Positions 1 to 9,700 of a stretch of DNA of 64,000 nt are shown here, piece by piece. The position numbers were made by a program, and so were the translations under genes. Origin of the DNA: Chryseolinea lacunae (lineage in GTDB: Bacteria; Bacteroidota; Bacteroidia; Cytophagales; Cyclobacteriaceae). The notes below the pieces were generated by a model, which saw only the letters and a list, made by a program, of their open reading frames with translations, made no database searches and was not told the DNA's origin. The stretch's first letter is position 1; every line of letters begins with the position of its first letter. The stretch spans positions 496,001-560,000 of the forward strand of contig NZ_JAERRB010000005.1 of the NCBI RefSeq assembly GCF_016735595.1, written 5' to 3'.

Positions 1-3000
1 AGGCGCACGTTTAGTTCTTTATAAATTTTTGAAATGATTCGCATTGCTTTTAGCGAGTGTCCGCCCAGTTCAAAGAAACTATCCTCTACACTGACCGGGC
101 TAACGTTCAAGACATCTTCCCAAATTGCCGCGAGCTTTCTTTCCACATTGTTGGACGGCGCAACATATTTCACGGTTGCGTTTGTCTTTTCGGGGAGCGG
201 CAATTTTTCGGCATGCACTTTGGCATTGGCCGTCAGCGGGAATTTTTCCAGGCTCACGATATAGGCCGGAACCATGTAGTCGGGAATAGTTTTCCGCAAC
301 GCGTTCTTGATTTCGGTCGACGGAATGGGCTGTCCTGTTGTGTAAGCCAGGAGTTGAGCGTCGCCGGTTTCATCTTGCCAGACTCTGGCAAAGGCGCCGG
401 TGATGCCCTGTATTTTCAGGAGATGTGATTCTATTTCGTCGAGCTCGATGCGATGTCCTCTGATTTTCACCTGGCGGTCTTTGCGACCAAACAGTTCGAG
501 GGTTCCATCCACATTCCACCGACCGATGTCTGCGGTGTGATACATTCTTTCTGCAGCAGCAAAAGGATTGTCCACAAACCTGGATGCCGTCAGCGTGGCG
601 TCGTTGTGATAACCGCGCGCCAGCACAATGCCGCCGATGCAAATTTCCCCTTTCACCCCGATGGGTTGCACGTTCCGGAATTCGTCTACGATATAGATCT
701 TGCTATCGGCCACCGGCACGCCAATGGTATACACGTCGTCGAGGTTGATGATCTCCTGAACCACGCATCCCACCGTGGCCTCCGTGGGTCCGTATTCGTT
801 GTAAATTCGGATGAGGGGATTGATGGCCCACACCGTGGAAACGTGTTCTTCGCGCAACACTTCACCTCCCAAAATCACTTTGGTGATATTCGTCTCTTTG
901 ATGTCGAGTGTTCCCAACACACTCACGTGCGATGGTGTGAGTTTCACAACGCTTGCCTGTCCGCTGGGCTGAAATATTTCATACAGCATGTCGGAGGTCT
1001 GGTCGTGCGTATAGTTATAGATCACAATGCTGTCGCCGCGCAACAGTGTTGTGAAAAGGCTGGTGATGGTGAGGTCGAATGCAATGGACGTGTGCAGCGC
1101 AAAGGCATGACCCGACTCGTTGTTGAAATAATACTGATTTGCCCAGCGCACATAGTTCACAACACTGGCATGCTCAACGGCCACGCCTTTTGGCGCGCCG
1201 GTCGATCCCGATGTGTAGATTATATAGGCGAGGTTTGACGCTTGCGTTGTGCGCACAGGGTTGGTTGCAGGGAAGCTTGAAATTTCCTCCGCTGCTTTTG
1301 AAATCAGAATCTTCTTGAACTGATCGCCGACCAGACCGCTGAATTTTGTGTCGAGGATTATTCCCTTCACACCCGAATGGGTCAGTATCTGTTCGATGCG
1401 TTGGGTGGGATAGGCCACGTCGATAGGCACATAGGCCGCGCCGGCCTTCAATATGCCCAGAATGCCTACTACCAGATTTATTGACCGGTCGAGGGCAATG
1501 GCAACGCGATCGTCGGGTTTCACCTGCCAGGTTTGCCGGAGATAATGTGCCAATGCATTTGCACGGGCATTGAGTTGTTTGTAAGTAAGGCTATCGCCTT
1601 CGCAAACCAACGCAACAGCGTTTGGTGTGCGTTCGGTCTGTTGTTCAATCAGTTCGTGAAGCGTTGCGGGCTTGCTTGATGTTGCCACCGTTTCGTTGAA
1701 CTCGTGCAAGAGTCTGTGACGCTCTGCAGCGGGCACATATTCCAGCGCATGCACCGGTGTGCTTCCTGAGGCCACAATGGATTGCAACAAGGTGGTGTAT
1801 TGCAGCGACAGCGCATTGATGAACGGCGCAGAAAAGACGTCGCTATTGTATTCGATGATGAGGTTCAATCCCGCTGTTTGATTCTCAGCAAAGTTGAGGT
1901 TGAGGTCGAACTTGGTAGATCTCGGCTTACTGTAGTAGTTTCCGATTTCAACATTCGACAAGGCCTGGGGTTGCTTTGCTTCGGTCTTGGTGTCGTGAAA
2001 CACAATCATGGTATCGAAGAGCGGCGAACGGCTCACGTCACGCACCAGGTCGAGCTGGTCCACGAGATAGTCGAAAGGATAAATCTGATGTGCGTAGGCT
2101 CCCGAGGTAACTTCTTTGACGGCGCTCAACACTTGCACAAACGAGTCGTGTGGACTAAACCGCGATCGCAGCGCCAGCGTGTTAACATACAATCCAATCT
2201 GATTTTCAAGTCCTTCGTGATCGCGGCCTGCGGTGGGTGTTCCGATGGTGATGTCTGATTGACCCGTGAGACGATAGAACAGAATATTGATTGAGCTCAA
2301 CAGGCCCATGAAGAGTGTTGCATCGTTTTGGCTGCACAGTTCGCGCAGGGGCTTCAGGATGCTCTGATCGATTTTGATGCCGAGGTGTTTGCCGTTAAAC
2401 GTTTTGGTTGCCGGACGCACCTTGTCTGCCGGCAATGTCAACGTGGTGGGTAGTGGCGTGAATTGCTTTAGCCAGTAGTCCTGATGTTTGGTGAGTTCGG
2501 TGCTGGCGATGAGTTTGTTTTGCCAGGCGGCAAAATCCTTATACTGTATGCTGAGTGGTTTCAGCGGGTTGGGTTCATTGCGGCTATAGGCGTTATACAG
2601 CGCCATCACTTCCTGAATCCATATGGATGTGGACCATCCATCGCTCACGATGTGGTGAATGGCAAAAAGGAATACGAATTTTTCACCCGGTAGTTGCAAT
2701 AATTTGGCGCGCAGCAGCGGGCCTTGCTCCAGGTTGAACGGGATGGCCCATTCATTTTCGGCCAGCGTGGCAGTGATGGTATCCGGATCGTCTTCGCCCC
2801 GCAAATCAATTTCCTCCATGGCAAAGCCAAGCTCTTCAAACGACAACACCTTTTGCTTGGGTTCGCCATTCACGCTAACCATCACCGTGCGCAAGCTTTC
2901 GTGACGTTCGATAACAGTTTGCAGTGCTGCATGAAGACTTGCCACCTGAAGGTTGCCCTCGAAGGTGTAGGCATACATCATGTTGTAGGCAATGTTCTCG

Positions 3001-4940
3001 TCTCCAAAATGACTGAGTATCCAAAGCCTGCGTTGTGCATGCGACACGTCGTGATAGGCACTTGCTCCAATGGGTGTGATTTCGGCAAAACTCTTTTTGG
3101 CAGACTGCGATAACAATTCTGCCAACTGCCGGATGGTGGAGTGTGTGAACAGGTCGGAAAGTTTCAACAACACGTTGCATTCCTTATAGATCTTGGAAAT
3201 GATCTTGATGCCCTTCAACGACGACCCGCCAATGGTGAAGAACGAATCGTCGCGGCCGATATCGGCCACCTTCAACACGTCTTTCCAGATGGTTTCCAAT
3301 TTCCTTTCCAGCTCGGTGAGTGCACCCGCGGTGGGTTGTTCTCTCACCTTGGTGGGTTTGGGCAGTTCGTTGCGGTCGAGCTTTCCGTTTTTATTCTTTG
3401 GAAAAGTTGCCAGCCGCACATAGTATGACGGATGCATATAGGAGGGCAAATATTCCGTCAGGTATTTTTTCACCTGTGCTTCGTCCATGTCGGCTTCACC
3501 GGTGTAGTAGCAAGCCAACACCTTGTCGTCGTCCGATTCTTCAATGATGGTTACGGCCACTTCCTTCACGCCCTGAAAGTTCACGAGCACTTTTTCCACT
3601 TCCAGAAGTTCGATACGATTACCGCGGATTTTTATTTGATTATCCTGGCGTCCCAGGAAGATCACGTCCATGTTGTCGGCAAACTTCGCCATGTCGCCGG
3701 TGTCGTATATAACATCGTCAAAATCCGTGTGTAGCGGATTCTGCACAAATTTCTCTTTTGTCAACGCCTCATTCCGGTAATAGCCTTTTGAACGGAACGG
3801 TGTTTTTATGTAAAGGCGACCTGGCTCGCCGATCTGGCACAGTTTTCCTTCGTTTAGAATAAGAGCTGCTGTGTTCGAAATGGCTTTGCCCAACGGGATG
3901 ATGGCATAGGGATCGACCAGCTCATCGCCAATGCGATGGAACATTTTTGCCAGCGTTGTTTCTGAAGGACCATAGATGTTTACCAGTTGCGTTCTTTTGT
4001 CGCGGGCCGATTGCCACCGCAGCACATCTTTGCCAAACAGGGGCTCGCCTGCCAACAACACATAGCGTAGTGTGGTCAGGGCATTGGTAGCCTTTGATTC
4101 GATCAACTCGTCGGTGAGCAGCCTGAACAGTGTGGGCACAATGTGCACCATGGTGAGCTGCTGATCGTTCATCCATTGCACCAACTTTTGTGGCACCGTT
4201 CGCACTTCCTTGTCGGGAATGCAAAGCGTACCCCCGGCCAGCAGTGGAACAAAAATATCGCGGAAACTCACGTCAAACGAAATGGGAGCAAGCTGGCTCA
4301 CCCGCACCGTGTCGTCAAGGTTGAATTCTCCAATTTCCCAATGTATGAAATGACTCAGTCCCTTGTGGCAGCCTTCAATCACTTTGGGCCGGCCGGTTGA
4401 ACCCGAGGTGTAGATGAGGTAGTTGCTGTTGTTGCCGTCGAGCACCACGTTCAAATTTTCGCTTGCATACAAACCGTCTGGCAGCGATGCACCACGGCGA
4501 TCATAAACACGTATCGCGATGTCGTCGGCAAGAGGGTTTATGGTGAGAATTGTCACCGTCAGGCCGCCAAGCACTTCGCGTTCCAAAATGGAAAGCAACG
4601 CGGGCAACGTTTGTTGGTGGGTGATGATGAACGCCGGGGCCACTTCGCCCAGCAGGTGTTCCAATCGCTTCACAGGAAAGTCAAGCTCAAGGGGCATAAA
4701 CACTCCGCCCGCCTTGTTGATGCCAAGGATGCTTGTGACATACTCAATCGAACTTTCAAAGTATGTACCCACCACACTTTCCTTTGTCAGCCCAAGGCCC
4801 TGAAGCGCGTGTGCAATTTTATTGGCATTTGCATTCAATATGCCATACTGGATCGATTGACCATTGTGTTCTATTGCAACTTTATCGCTGTGCCGCGAGG
4901 CCATGCTTTCAAAAACCTCATGTACGATTTGCTTGTTCAT
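1..4940 (-). CDS. NRPS subunit A-T-C-A(Asn)-T..., 3' end outside the window
   Basis: An open frame runs from ATG at 4940 (M-N-K-Q-I-V) off the left edge with no stop, giving 1646 codons. The first A domain (1-530) has YTSGSTGRPK near 175, SFDVSFRD and VHIVPTLF; the code reads DVRHLAILAK, the unassigned DxRH family. T1 is at Ser574 (GGSSL). The C domain (about 640-1090) has HHIVSDG at 762-768. The second A domain (about 1110-1600) has YTSGSTGAPK at 1242-1251, FDLTITSLF, VKLTPSH and YNEYGPTEATVG, code DLTKIGEVGK (Asn type). T2 has Ser1629 (GGHSL), and the window ends in that carrier domain. Its N-terminus M-N-K resembles those of the A-first subunits at 61689 and 54377, and the preceding megasynthase ends in ENF, supporting direct pairing. 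What follows T2 (C, TE or more modules) is unknown. Confidence 0.93.
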   Translation of the reverse strand, partial: MNKQIVHEVFESMASRHSDKVAIEHNGQSIQYGILNANANKIAHALQGLGLTKESVVGTYFESSIEYVTSILGINKAGGVFMPLELDFPVKRLEHLLGEVAPAFIITHQQTLPALLSILEREVLGGLTVTILTINPLADDIAIRVYDRRGASLPDGLYASENLNVVLDGNNSNYLIYTSGSTGRPKVIEGCHKGLSHFIHWEIGEFNLDDTVRVSQLAPISFDVSFRDIFVPLLAGGTLCIPDKEVRTVPQKLVQWMNDQQLTMVHIVPTLFRLLTDELIESKATNALTTLRYVLLAGEPLFGKDVLRWQSARDKRTQLVNIYGPSETTLAKMFHRIGDELVDPYAIIPLGKAISNTAALILNEGKLCQIGEPGRLYIKTPFRSKGYYRNEALTKEKFVQNPLHTDFDDVIYDTGDMAKFADNMDVIFLGRQDNQIKIRGNRIELLEVEKVLVNFQGVKEVAVTIIEESDDDKVLACYYTGEADMDEAQVKKYLTEYLPSYMHPSYYVRLATFPKNKNGKLDRNELPKPTKVREQPTAGALTELERKLETIWKDVLKVADIGRDDSFFTIGGSSLKGIKIISKIYKECNVLLKLSDLFTHSTIRQLAELLSQSAKKSFAEITPIGASAYHDVSHAQRRLWILSHFGDENIAYNMMYAYTFEGNLQVASLHAALQTVIERHESLRTVMVSVNGEPKQKVLSFEELGFAMEEIDLRGEDDPDTITATLAENEWAIPFNLEQGPLLRAKLLQLPGEKFVFLFAIHHIVSDGWSTSIWIQEVMALYNAYSRNEPNPLKPLSIQYKDFAAWQNKLIASTELTKHQDYWLKQFTPLPTTLTLPADKVRPATKTFNGKHLGIKIDQSILKPLRELCSQNDATLFMGLLSSINILFYRLTGQSDITIGTPTAGRDHEGLENQIGLYVNTLALRSRFSPHDSFVQVLSAVKEVTSGAYAHQIYPFDYLVDQLDLVRDVSRSPLFDTMIVFHDTKTEAKQPQALSNVEIGNYYSKPRSTKFDLNLNFAENQTAGLNLIIEYNSDVFSAPFINALSLQYTTLLQSIVASGSTPVHALEYVPAAERHRLLHEFNETVATSSKPATLHELIEQQTERTPNAVALVCEGDSLTYKQLNARANALAHYLRQTWQVKPDDRVAIALDRSINLVVGILGILKAGAAYVPIDVAYPTQRIEQILTHSGVKGIILDTKFSGLVGDQFKKILISKAAEEISSFPATNPVRTTQASNLAYIIYTSGSTGAPKGVAVEHASVVNYVRWANQYYFNNESGHAFALHTSIAFDLTITSLFTTLLRGDSIVIYNYTHDQTSDMLYEIFQPSGQASVVKLTPSHVSVLGTLDIKETNITKVILGGEVLREEHVSTVWAINPLIRIYNEYGPTEATVGCVVQEIINLDDVYTIGVPVADSKIYIVDEFRNVQPIGVKGEICIGGIVLARGYHNDATLTASRFVDNPFAAAERMYHTADIGRWNVDGTLELFGRKDRQVKIRGHRIELDEIESHLLKIQGITGAFARVWQDETGDAQLLAYTTGQPIPSTEIKNALRKTIPDYMVPAYIVSLEKFPLTANAKVHAEKLPLPEKTNATVKYVAPSNNVERKLAAIWEDVLNVSPVSVEDSFFELGGHSLKAMRIISKIYKELNVR

Positions 4941-5018
4941 ATCTGCGAAAGGGTTAGATTAAATCAAATGTTATGCGTAGCGCGCTTGCCGCCGGTGCAC
5001 GGTGGTGGATGAGACGGG

Positions 5019-5762
5019 TTAGCTTTTGTAGGCAATGGTGCCCGCAAAACGAGCCTCCTGAAAAACGGTTGTTATGTGTTTGAACCCGGCCGCGGCCAGG
5101 TGGTGTAACTGATCGTCGAGGAAGGCTTCCTTGTCGCCTTCTTCGCCCCGAATGCGGCGATCGTTGGCGGTGATGTTCTCAATGCTCAGTTCGTCGATCA
5201 GCTCATCCAAATCCAACTCCGCTTGCAACCGGCGCTGATGATCGCGACACGCCAGGTACTCAAGCAGCGCTGACCCCTGCTGATCCTTGAGTTTAAAAAG
5301 ATCATACAAGATAAAGATGCCGCCATCGTCGAGATGGTCATAGATGCGCTGAAATAGTTTCCACTTGTCGGCGTCCTGCAGGTGATGAATGGCTAACGCC
5401 GAGAAGATGACATCGACCTTTGCGGGCATCTGATGCCAGTTGATGTTTTCAAACAACGCGCAATGGAGGTGGGCTTTCAGCTGTCGAGACAAAAAACGGT
5501 CTTGCGCAATGTCGAGCATTTCCTGGGAGCCATCCACCAGATAGCCGTTTATGCGGGGGAAAATTTCATAGAATACTTCTGTGAAATAGCCCGTGCCACA
5601 GCCGAGGTCGAGAAACGACGTGGGTGCATTTTTTTGCGAGCACAGGAGATCGACAAGAAAATTCCGATGCTGCTCGCGATTGCCTTTGTCCAGTTTCGAT
5701 TCATCGTCGTAGTTGGAGGCTCTGAAGGCGCTGTAGGCTTTGATGTTATTTTGTTGATACAT
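5019..5762 (-). CDS. SAM-dependent class I methyltransferase
   Basis: This 247-residue protein has the class I Rossmann methyltransferase fold, with SAM-binding FLDLGCGTGYF at 50-60, acidic loop VDGSQEMLD and post-motif IFSALAIHHL. The sequence is of the general small-molecule methyltransferase type (Methyltransf_12/25-like); N-, O- or C-selectivity cannot be told. It lies 21 bp after the TauD gene and 78 bp before the last NRPS gene, so it is co-transcribed and probably methylates the product or an amino-acid building block. It is not related closely to the methyltransferase embedded in the A domain at 36569-41656. Confidence 0.88.
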   Translation of the reverse strand: MYQQNNIKAYSAFRASNYDDESKLDKGNREQHRNFLVDLLCSQKNAPTSFLDLGCGTGYFTEVFYEIFPRINGYLVDGSQEMLDIAQDRFLSRQLKAHLHCALFENINWHQMPAKVDVIFSALAIHHLQDADKWKLFQRIYDHLDDGGIFILYDLFKLKDQQGSALLEYLACRDHQRRLQAELDLDELIDELSIENITANDRRIRGEEGDKEAFLDDQLHHLAAAGFKHITTVFQEARFAGTIAYKS

Positions 5763-5783
5763 GACAAATGTCTCTTGTTGTGC

Positions 5784-6755
5784 TTATGACATGGACACGA
5801 GTATTTTCCGATCGCCCGTGAAGGGCATTCTTCCGTGACAAACCAGGATATTGTCGACCATCAGCAAATCGCCCTTCTCCCACGTATTCAAAACGATCTC
5901 CTTGGCCACGGTGTCCTGAATCTCTTTCACGGCGGCTTCGCTCAACACGCTGCCGTCGCCAAAGGCGCCATACATGGGCAGGTCTTCTTCGCGTGAATAC
6001 ATCAGCATCAACATTTCATAAATGTCTTTGTCGAGGTGCGACGGATGAAACTGATCGACCTGGTTAAACCAAACTGTTTCGCCGGTTACGGGATGATCTA
6101 TCACGGCCGGACGGAATTGGGTGAGCTTAATGCCGCCATCTTCTTTCCACGAAAATTCGATATTGTTCTCGGTGCAGAATTTCTCCACATCCGCTCTGCT
6201 TTCGGTTTCATAGGTCTGCTGCCACGACGGGCCCGCACCACCACCGCCGTGCAAGTTGCGCACATACTTCACCCCCTTCTGTTTCATTTCGGCCAACAAC
6301 TCCGGGCGCATCCGTCGCAAAATTTTTCTGCCGTCGGCAATGGCCGTTTGGCCGCCGGTCTCGCTGGGTATGATGCAGCAAAAGAAAATCTTTGCCGGCC
6401 ATTTTGCCGAATACGACAACTCGTTGTGAAGCGTTATAAAGAAGTCCTTATCATATTCGGTAGAGGTGTATGTGCTCGACGAAAGTTTGGTGCGTGGCGA
6501 AAAACCGTCGACATATCGCAGGGGAGTGCCCGCAATATTTTTCATGATGTAATCAAAGTCGCCCAGCTCGCCAATGCCGATATTTTTAAAAAGCACGGCA
6601 CCGTTGTCGTGGATTTTTGTTTCCAGGAACTCTGCATGCCTTTTATACCAGTCGATGAAACTGTCTGTCTCAATCGTGTTCTCAAATTTTATAATGAGGG
6701 GAAGGCCGTTGTCTGTAACCGCGATCTTCTCACCGGTCAATGCTTCTTGTACCAT
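5784..6755 (-). CDS. TauD/SyrP-type Fe(II)/2-oxoglutarate oxygenase
   Basis: This 323-residue protein is a stand-alone homologue of the oxygenase domain fused at the end of the NRPS at 36569-41656; they share SPRT.LS..TYTST (86-99), HNELSYS, GGGAG or similar loop and the C-terminal HGR...F.GDRKILV pattern. Iron ligands are His110, Glu112 and His307; Arg316 should bind 2-oxoglutarate. Using Glu rather than Asp in the facial triad is common in this SyrP-like group. Family members hydroxylate the beta carbon of carrier-bound amino acids, often Asp. It lies 25 bp after the megasynthase that loads Asn, and three Asp modules are also available, so the target is not fixed. It starts at ATG 6755 with no Shine-Dalgarno sequence. 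Confidence 0.92.
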   Translation of the reverse strand: MVQEALTGEKIAVTDNGLPLIIKFENTIETDSFIDWYKRHAEFLETKIHDNGAVLFKNIGIGELGDFDYIMKNIAGTPLRYVDGFSPRTKLSSSTYTSTEYDKDFFITLHNELSYSAKWPAKIFFCCIIPSETGGQTAIADGRKILRRMRPELLAEMKQKGVKYVRNLHGGGGAGPSWQQTYETESRADVEKFCTENNIEFSWKEDGGIKLTQFRPAVIDHPVTGETVWFNQVDQFHPSHLDKDIYEMLMLMYSREEDLPMYGAFGDGSVLSEAAVKEIQDTVAKEIVLNTWEKGDLLMVDNILVCHGRMPFTGDRKILVSMS

Positions 6756-6780
6756 GATATTTGCGTAGTTGGTTGTTGTC

Positions 6781-9700
6781 TTAAAAATTTTCGTCGATGC
6801 TGGTGCTGGCCCCTTCCAACACTTGCTCGGACAGCGTGTTGTTTCTGAACGGCTTCACCAACGAGGCGATGGGAACACGCGGACTGTTCACCACTTGTTC
6901 GGTCAGCAGAATGAAATTATCTCTGACTTTTTCCATGGTCTCAGGCTTGTAGAGGTCTGTGTTGTAGCGAAGCCTGAAGCTGATGTTGCTGTCCGATTCT
7001 GAGCCGTAAAACCAAACGTCGTGTTTGGAGAACGAACACGCTTCATCCAACTGCTCCACATCAACGCCAGGGAACACGGCTTTGCCATCGCTGTGCATGC
7101 CCATCTGGTTTTGCCAGGTTATGCCGATGTCGAACAAGGGCGATTGATTTGACTTTCGTTTGATGTCGAGGTCTTCAACGATCAGGTCGAAGGAATACTG
7201 CTGGTATTTATAAACATCCAGAATGTTGTCGCGAACGCGGCGAACCAGATTCTCCATGTGATCTTTCTCGTCGATCTGCACACGAACGGGCAACGTGTTC
7301 AGGTAGTAGCCGATCTGGTTTTCCAACGATTTATGATTGCGCCCTGCAATGGGAAATCCAATAACAATATCCTTCTCCCATGTGTAGCCATGCAGCAGCA
7401 CATCAACAAGCGCCACGATAGACATGAACACGCTGCAATTGTTGGCCAGGCTGAATTGCCGAAGTTTTTCCGACAACGACGCGCCCAACGAAAAGGCCAC
7501 GGTGCCTCCATGACTTGTCCGGCTATATTGTCTTGGGTAGTCCGTCGGGATTTCAATCGGTTTGATATCGCCCTGCAAATAGTGAAGCCAGAAGTTCCGA
7601 TGTTCTTCCAATCGTTCGCCGCTCATGTATTGCAATTGCCACGCTGCATAGTCTTTATACTGAATGGGAAGCGGCGGCAATGGATTCTCGCGTGAGGACG
7701 AAAATGCTTCATAGAGAACGGATATCTCTTTTATCAAAATCTCAAACGACCATCCGTCGGAGATGAGATGGTGCATGGTTAACAGAAACACAAACCTGGC
7801 ATCCTCGATCTGAAAGAGCTTGGCCCGCATAAGCGATCCGTTTTCGAGGTCGAAAACGCTGTCGCGTTCGCTTCTCATTTCGGCCATCGCCTGCTCCCAT
7901 CCGTCGGCGGCGTTTCTCACATCCACATAGTCGAGTCGTGTGGTCGAGTCAGAAGGTACGTGTATCTTTTGGCGAACCTCATCGTCCACAAAAACAAACG
8001 ATGTTCGCAAGCTGTCGTGCCGTTCGATGAATGTGGCAAATGCTTTCCGGAAGGCTTCCACATTCAATTCGCCTTTCAAGAGGAACGCGTCGGGAATGTT
8101 GAAGCCAGTAGAATTTCCTTCCAGCTGACTCAACACCCACAGGCGTCGTTGCGCATGCGAGGTTGCATAGAACTCCTGCGCGGCTACCACGGGGATGGTT
8201 ACATGCTCCATGGGCAATGTGTTTTCCACCACCGTGGCCAGCTCTTCAATTGTGGCGTGACTGAATATTTTATTGAGGTCCAGGTGGACACCGAGTTCCT
8301 TGTAAATTTCCGATATCACCTGTGTGGCCTTTAGGGAGTGGCCGCCCAGTTGAAAGAAATTTTCCCGGGTGCTGATGTTTTCGATTCTTAAAACATTTTC
8401 CCAGATGCGGGCCAGCTGTTTTTCAATGTCCGTAACGGGTGCCGTATACGCCGCTCTGTTTGTGTTGGCATCGGTTAGCGGGTTGGGCAGATTTTTACGA
8501 TCCACTTTGCCATTGGCCGTCAGCGGAAGGTGTTCCAGCTGCACAAAAAAAGCGGGCACCATGTAGGCCGGTAATTTGTCTTTCAGGTAGCCCGTCAACG
8601 CGTCGGTTGACAGTACGCTTTCGGCCGTATAATAAACGGCCAGTTGGCTTGCGCCGTCACGATCCTGAATGACGGTGACAGCCGTTTCTTTCAAGGCTGC
8701 ATGTTTCAGGAGAGCATTTTCTATTTCACCCAGCTCGATGCGGTAGCCGCGAATTTTTACCTGGCCATCCTTGCGCCCAAAGAACTCGATGTTGCCGTCG
8801 GGTTTCCAGCGGCCCAGATCGCCAGTGCGATAGAGTGTGCCGTGCTGTGTGAATTGATCGGTCAGAAAACGTTGTTGTGTGAGCGAAGGGTTTCCGGCAT
8901 AGCCTTTGGCCACCCCCACGCCGCCAATGTAGATCTCTCCTTTCACACCCAGCGCCTGCAAGCCCTGGTCTTCATTCAAAATATAGATTTGTGTGTTGGC
9001 AATCGGTTTGCCAATCAAAATGGTTTCGTCGGTAGCGGTCACTTCTTTCACCATGCATCCCACCGTGGTTTCGGTTGGTCCATACTCGTTGAATACTTTT
9101 ATGTCAGCATTCAACGAAGTGAGCACCTCCACCTGTTCGCGGGTCAGCGCTTCGCCACCCACAATGACACGCTTCACATCGGTTTTGTCGAGCCCGAGAT
9201 GGCGCAACAAGCTGATGTGCGATGGGGTGAGTTTCACCGCGCCAAGGGTAGACCCTGGTTTGAAAATTTCTTTCAGCACCACGTTGCTGTCGCGTTGGTC
9301 ATAGACCACCAGTCTGTCGCCGCGAAGCAACGTGGAAAATATGCTGGTGAGCGTGAGGTCAAACGTCAGGGGCGTAAAGAACGGGAAGTCATACGCCGCC
9401 GTGTCGTCGAAATAATACCGATTGGCCCAGGTGATGTAGTTAACAAAACTCCGGTTGCTCACTTCCACACCTTTTGGCATGCCCGTGGAGCCGGAGGTAT
9501 ACAATATGTAGGCAAGGTCATCGGGCTGGGCTGGTGTGTGAACAATGTTATCTGCGGGTTCCAGCACATCCAGTTCAATATCAATAGCCATCACGTCGAG
9601 GGTGTGCTCGGCGAGAGAAAGAATGAAATCCATTTCGGTGAGCACGAGCCTGATTTTGGCATTGGCAATCATGTAGTCAATCCTGTCTTTTGGAAATTCA

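Noticed and set aside
4941..5018. Promoter in the gap before the last NRPS gene
   Set aside because: TAACATTTG has a 3-base spacer instead of 2 and no -33 partner; not convincing.
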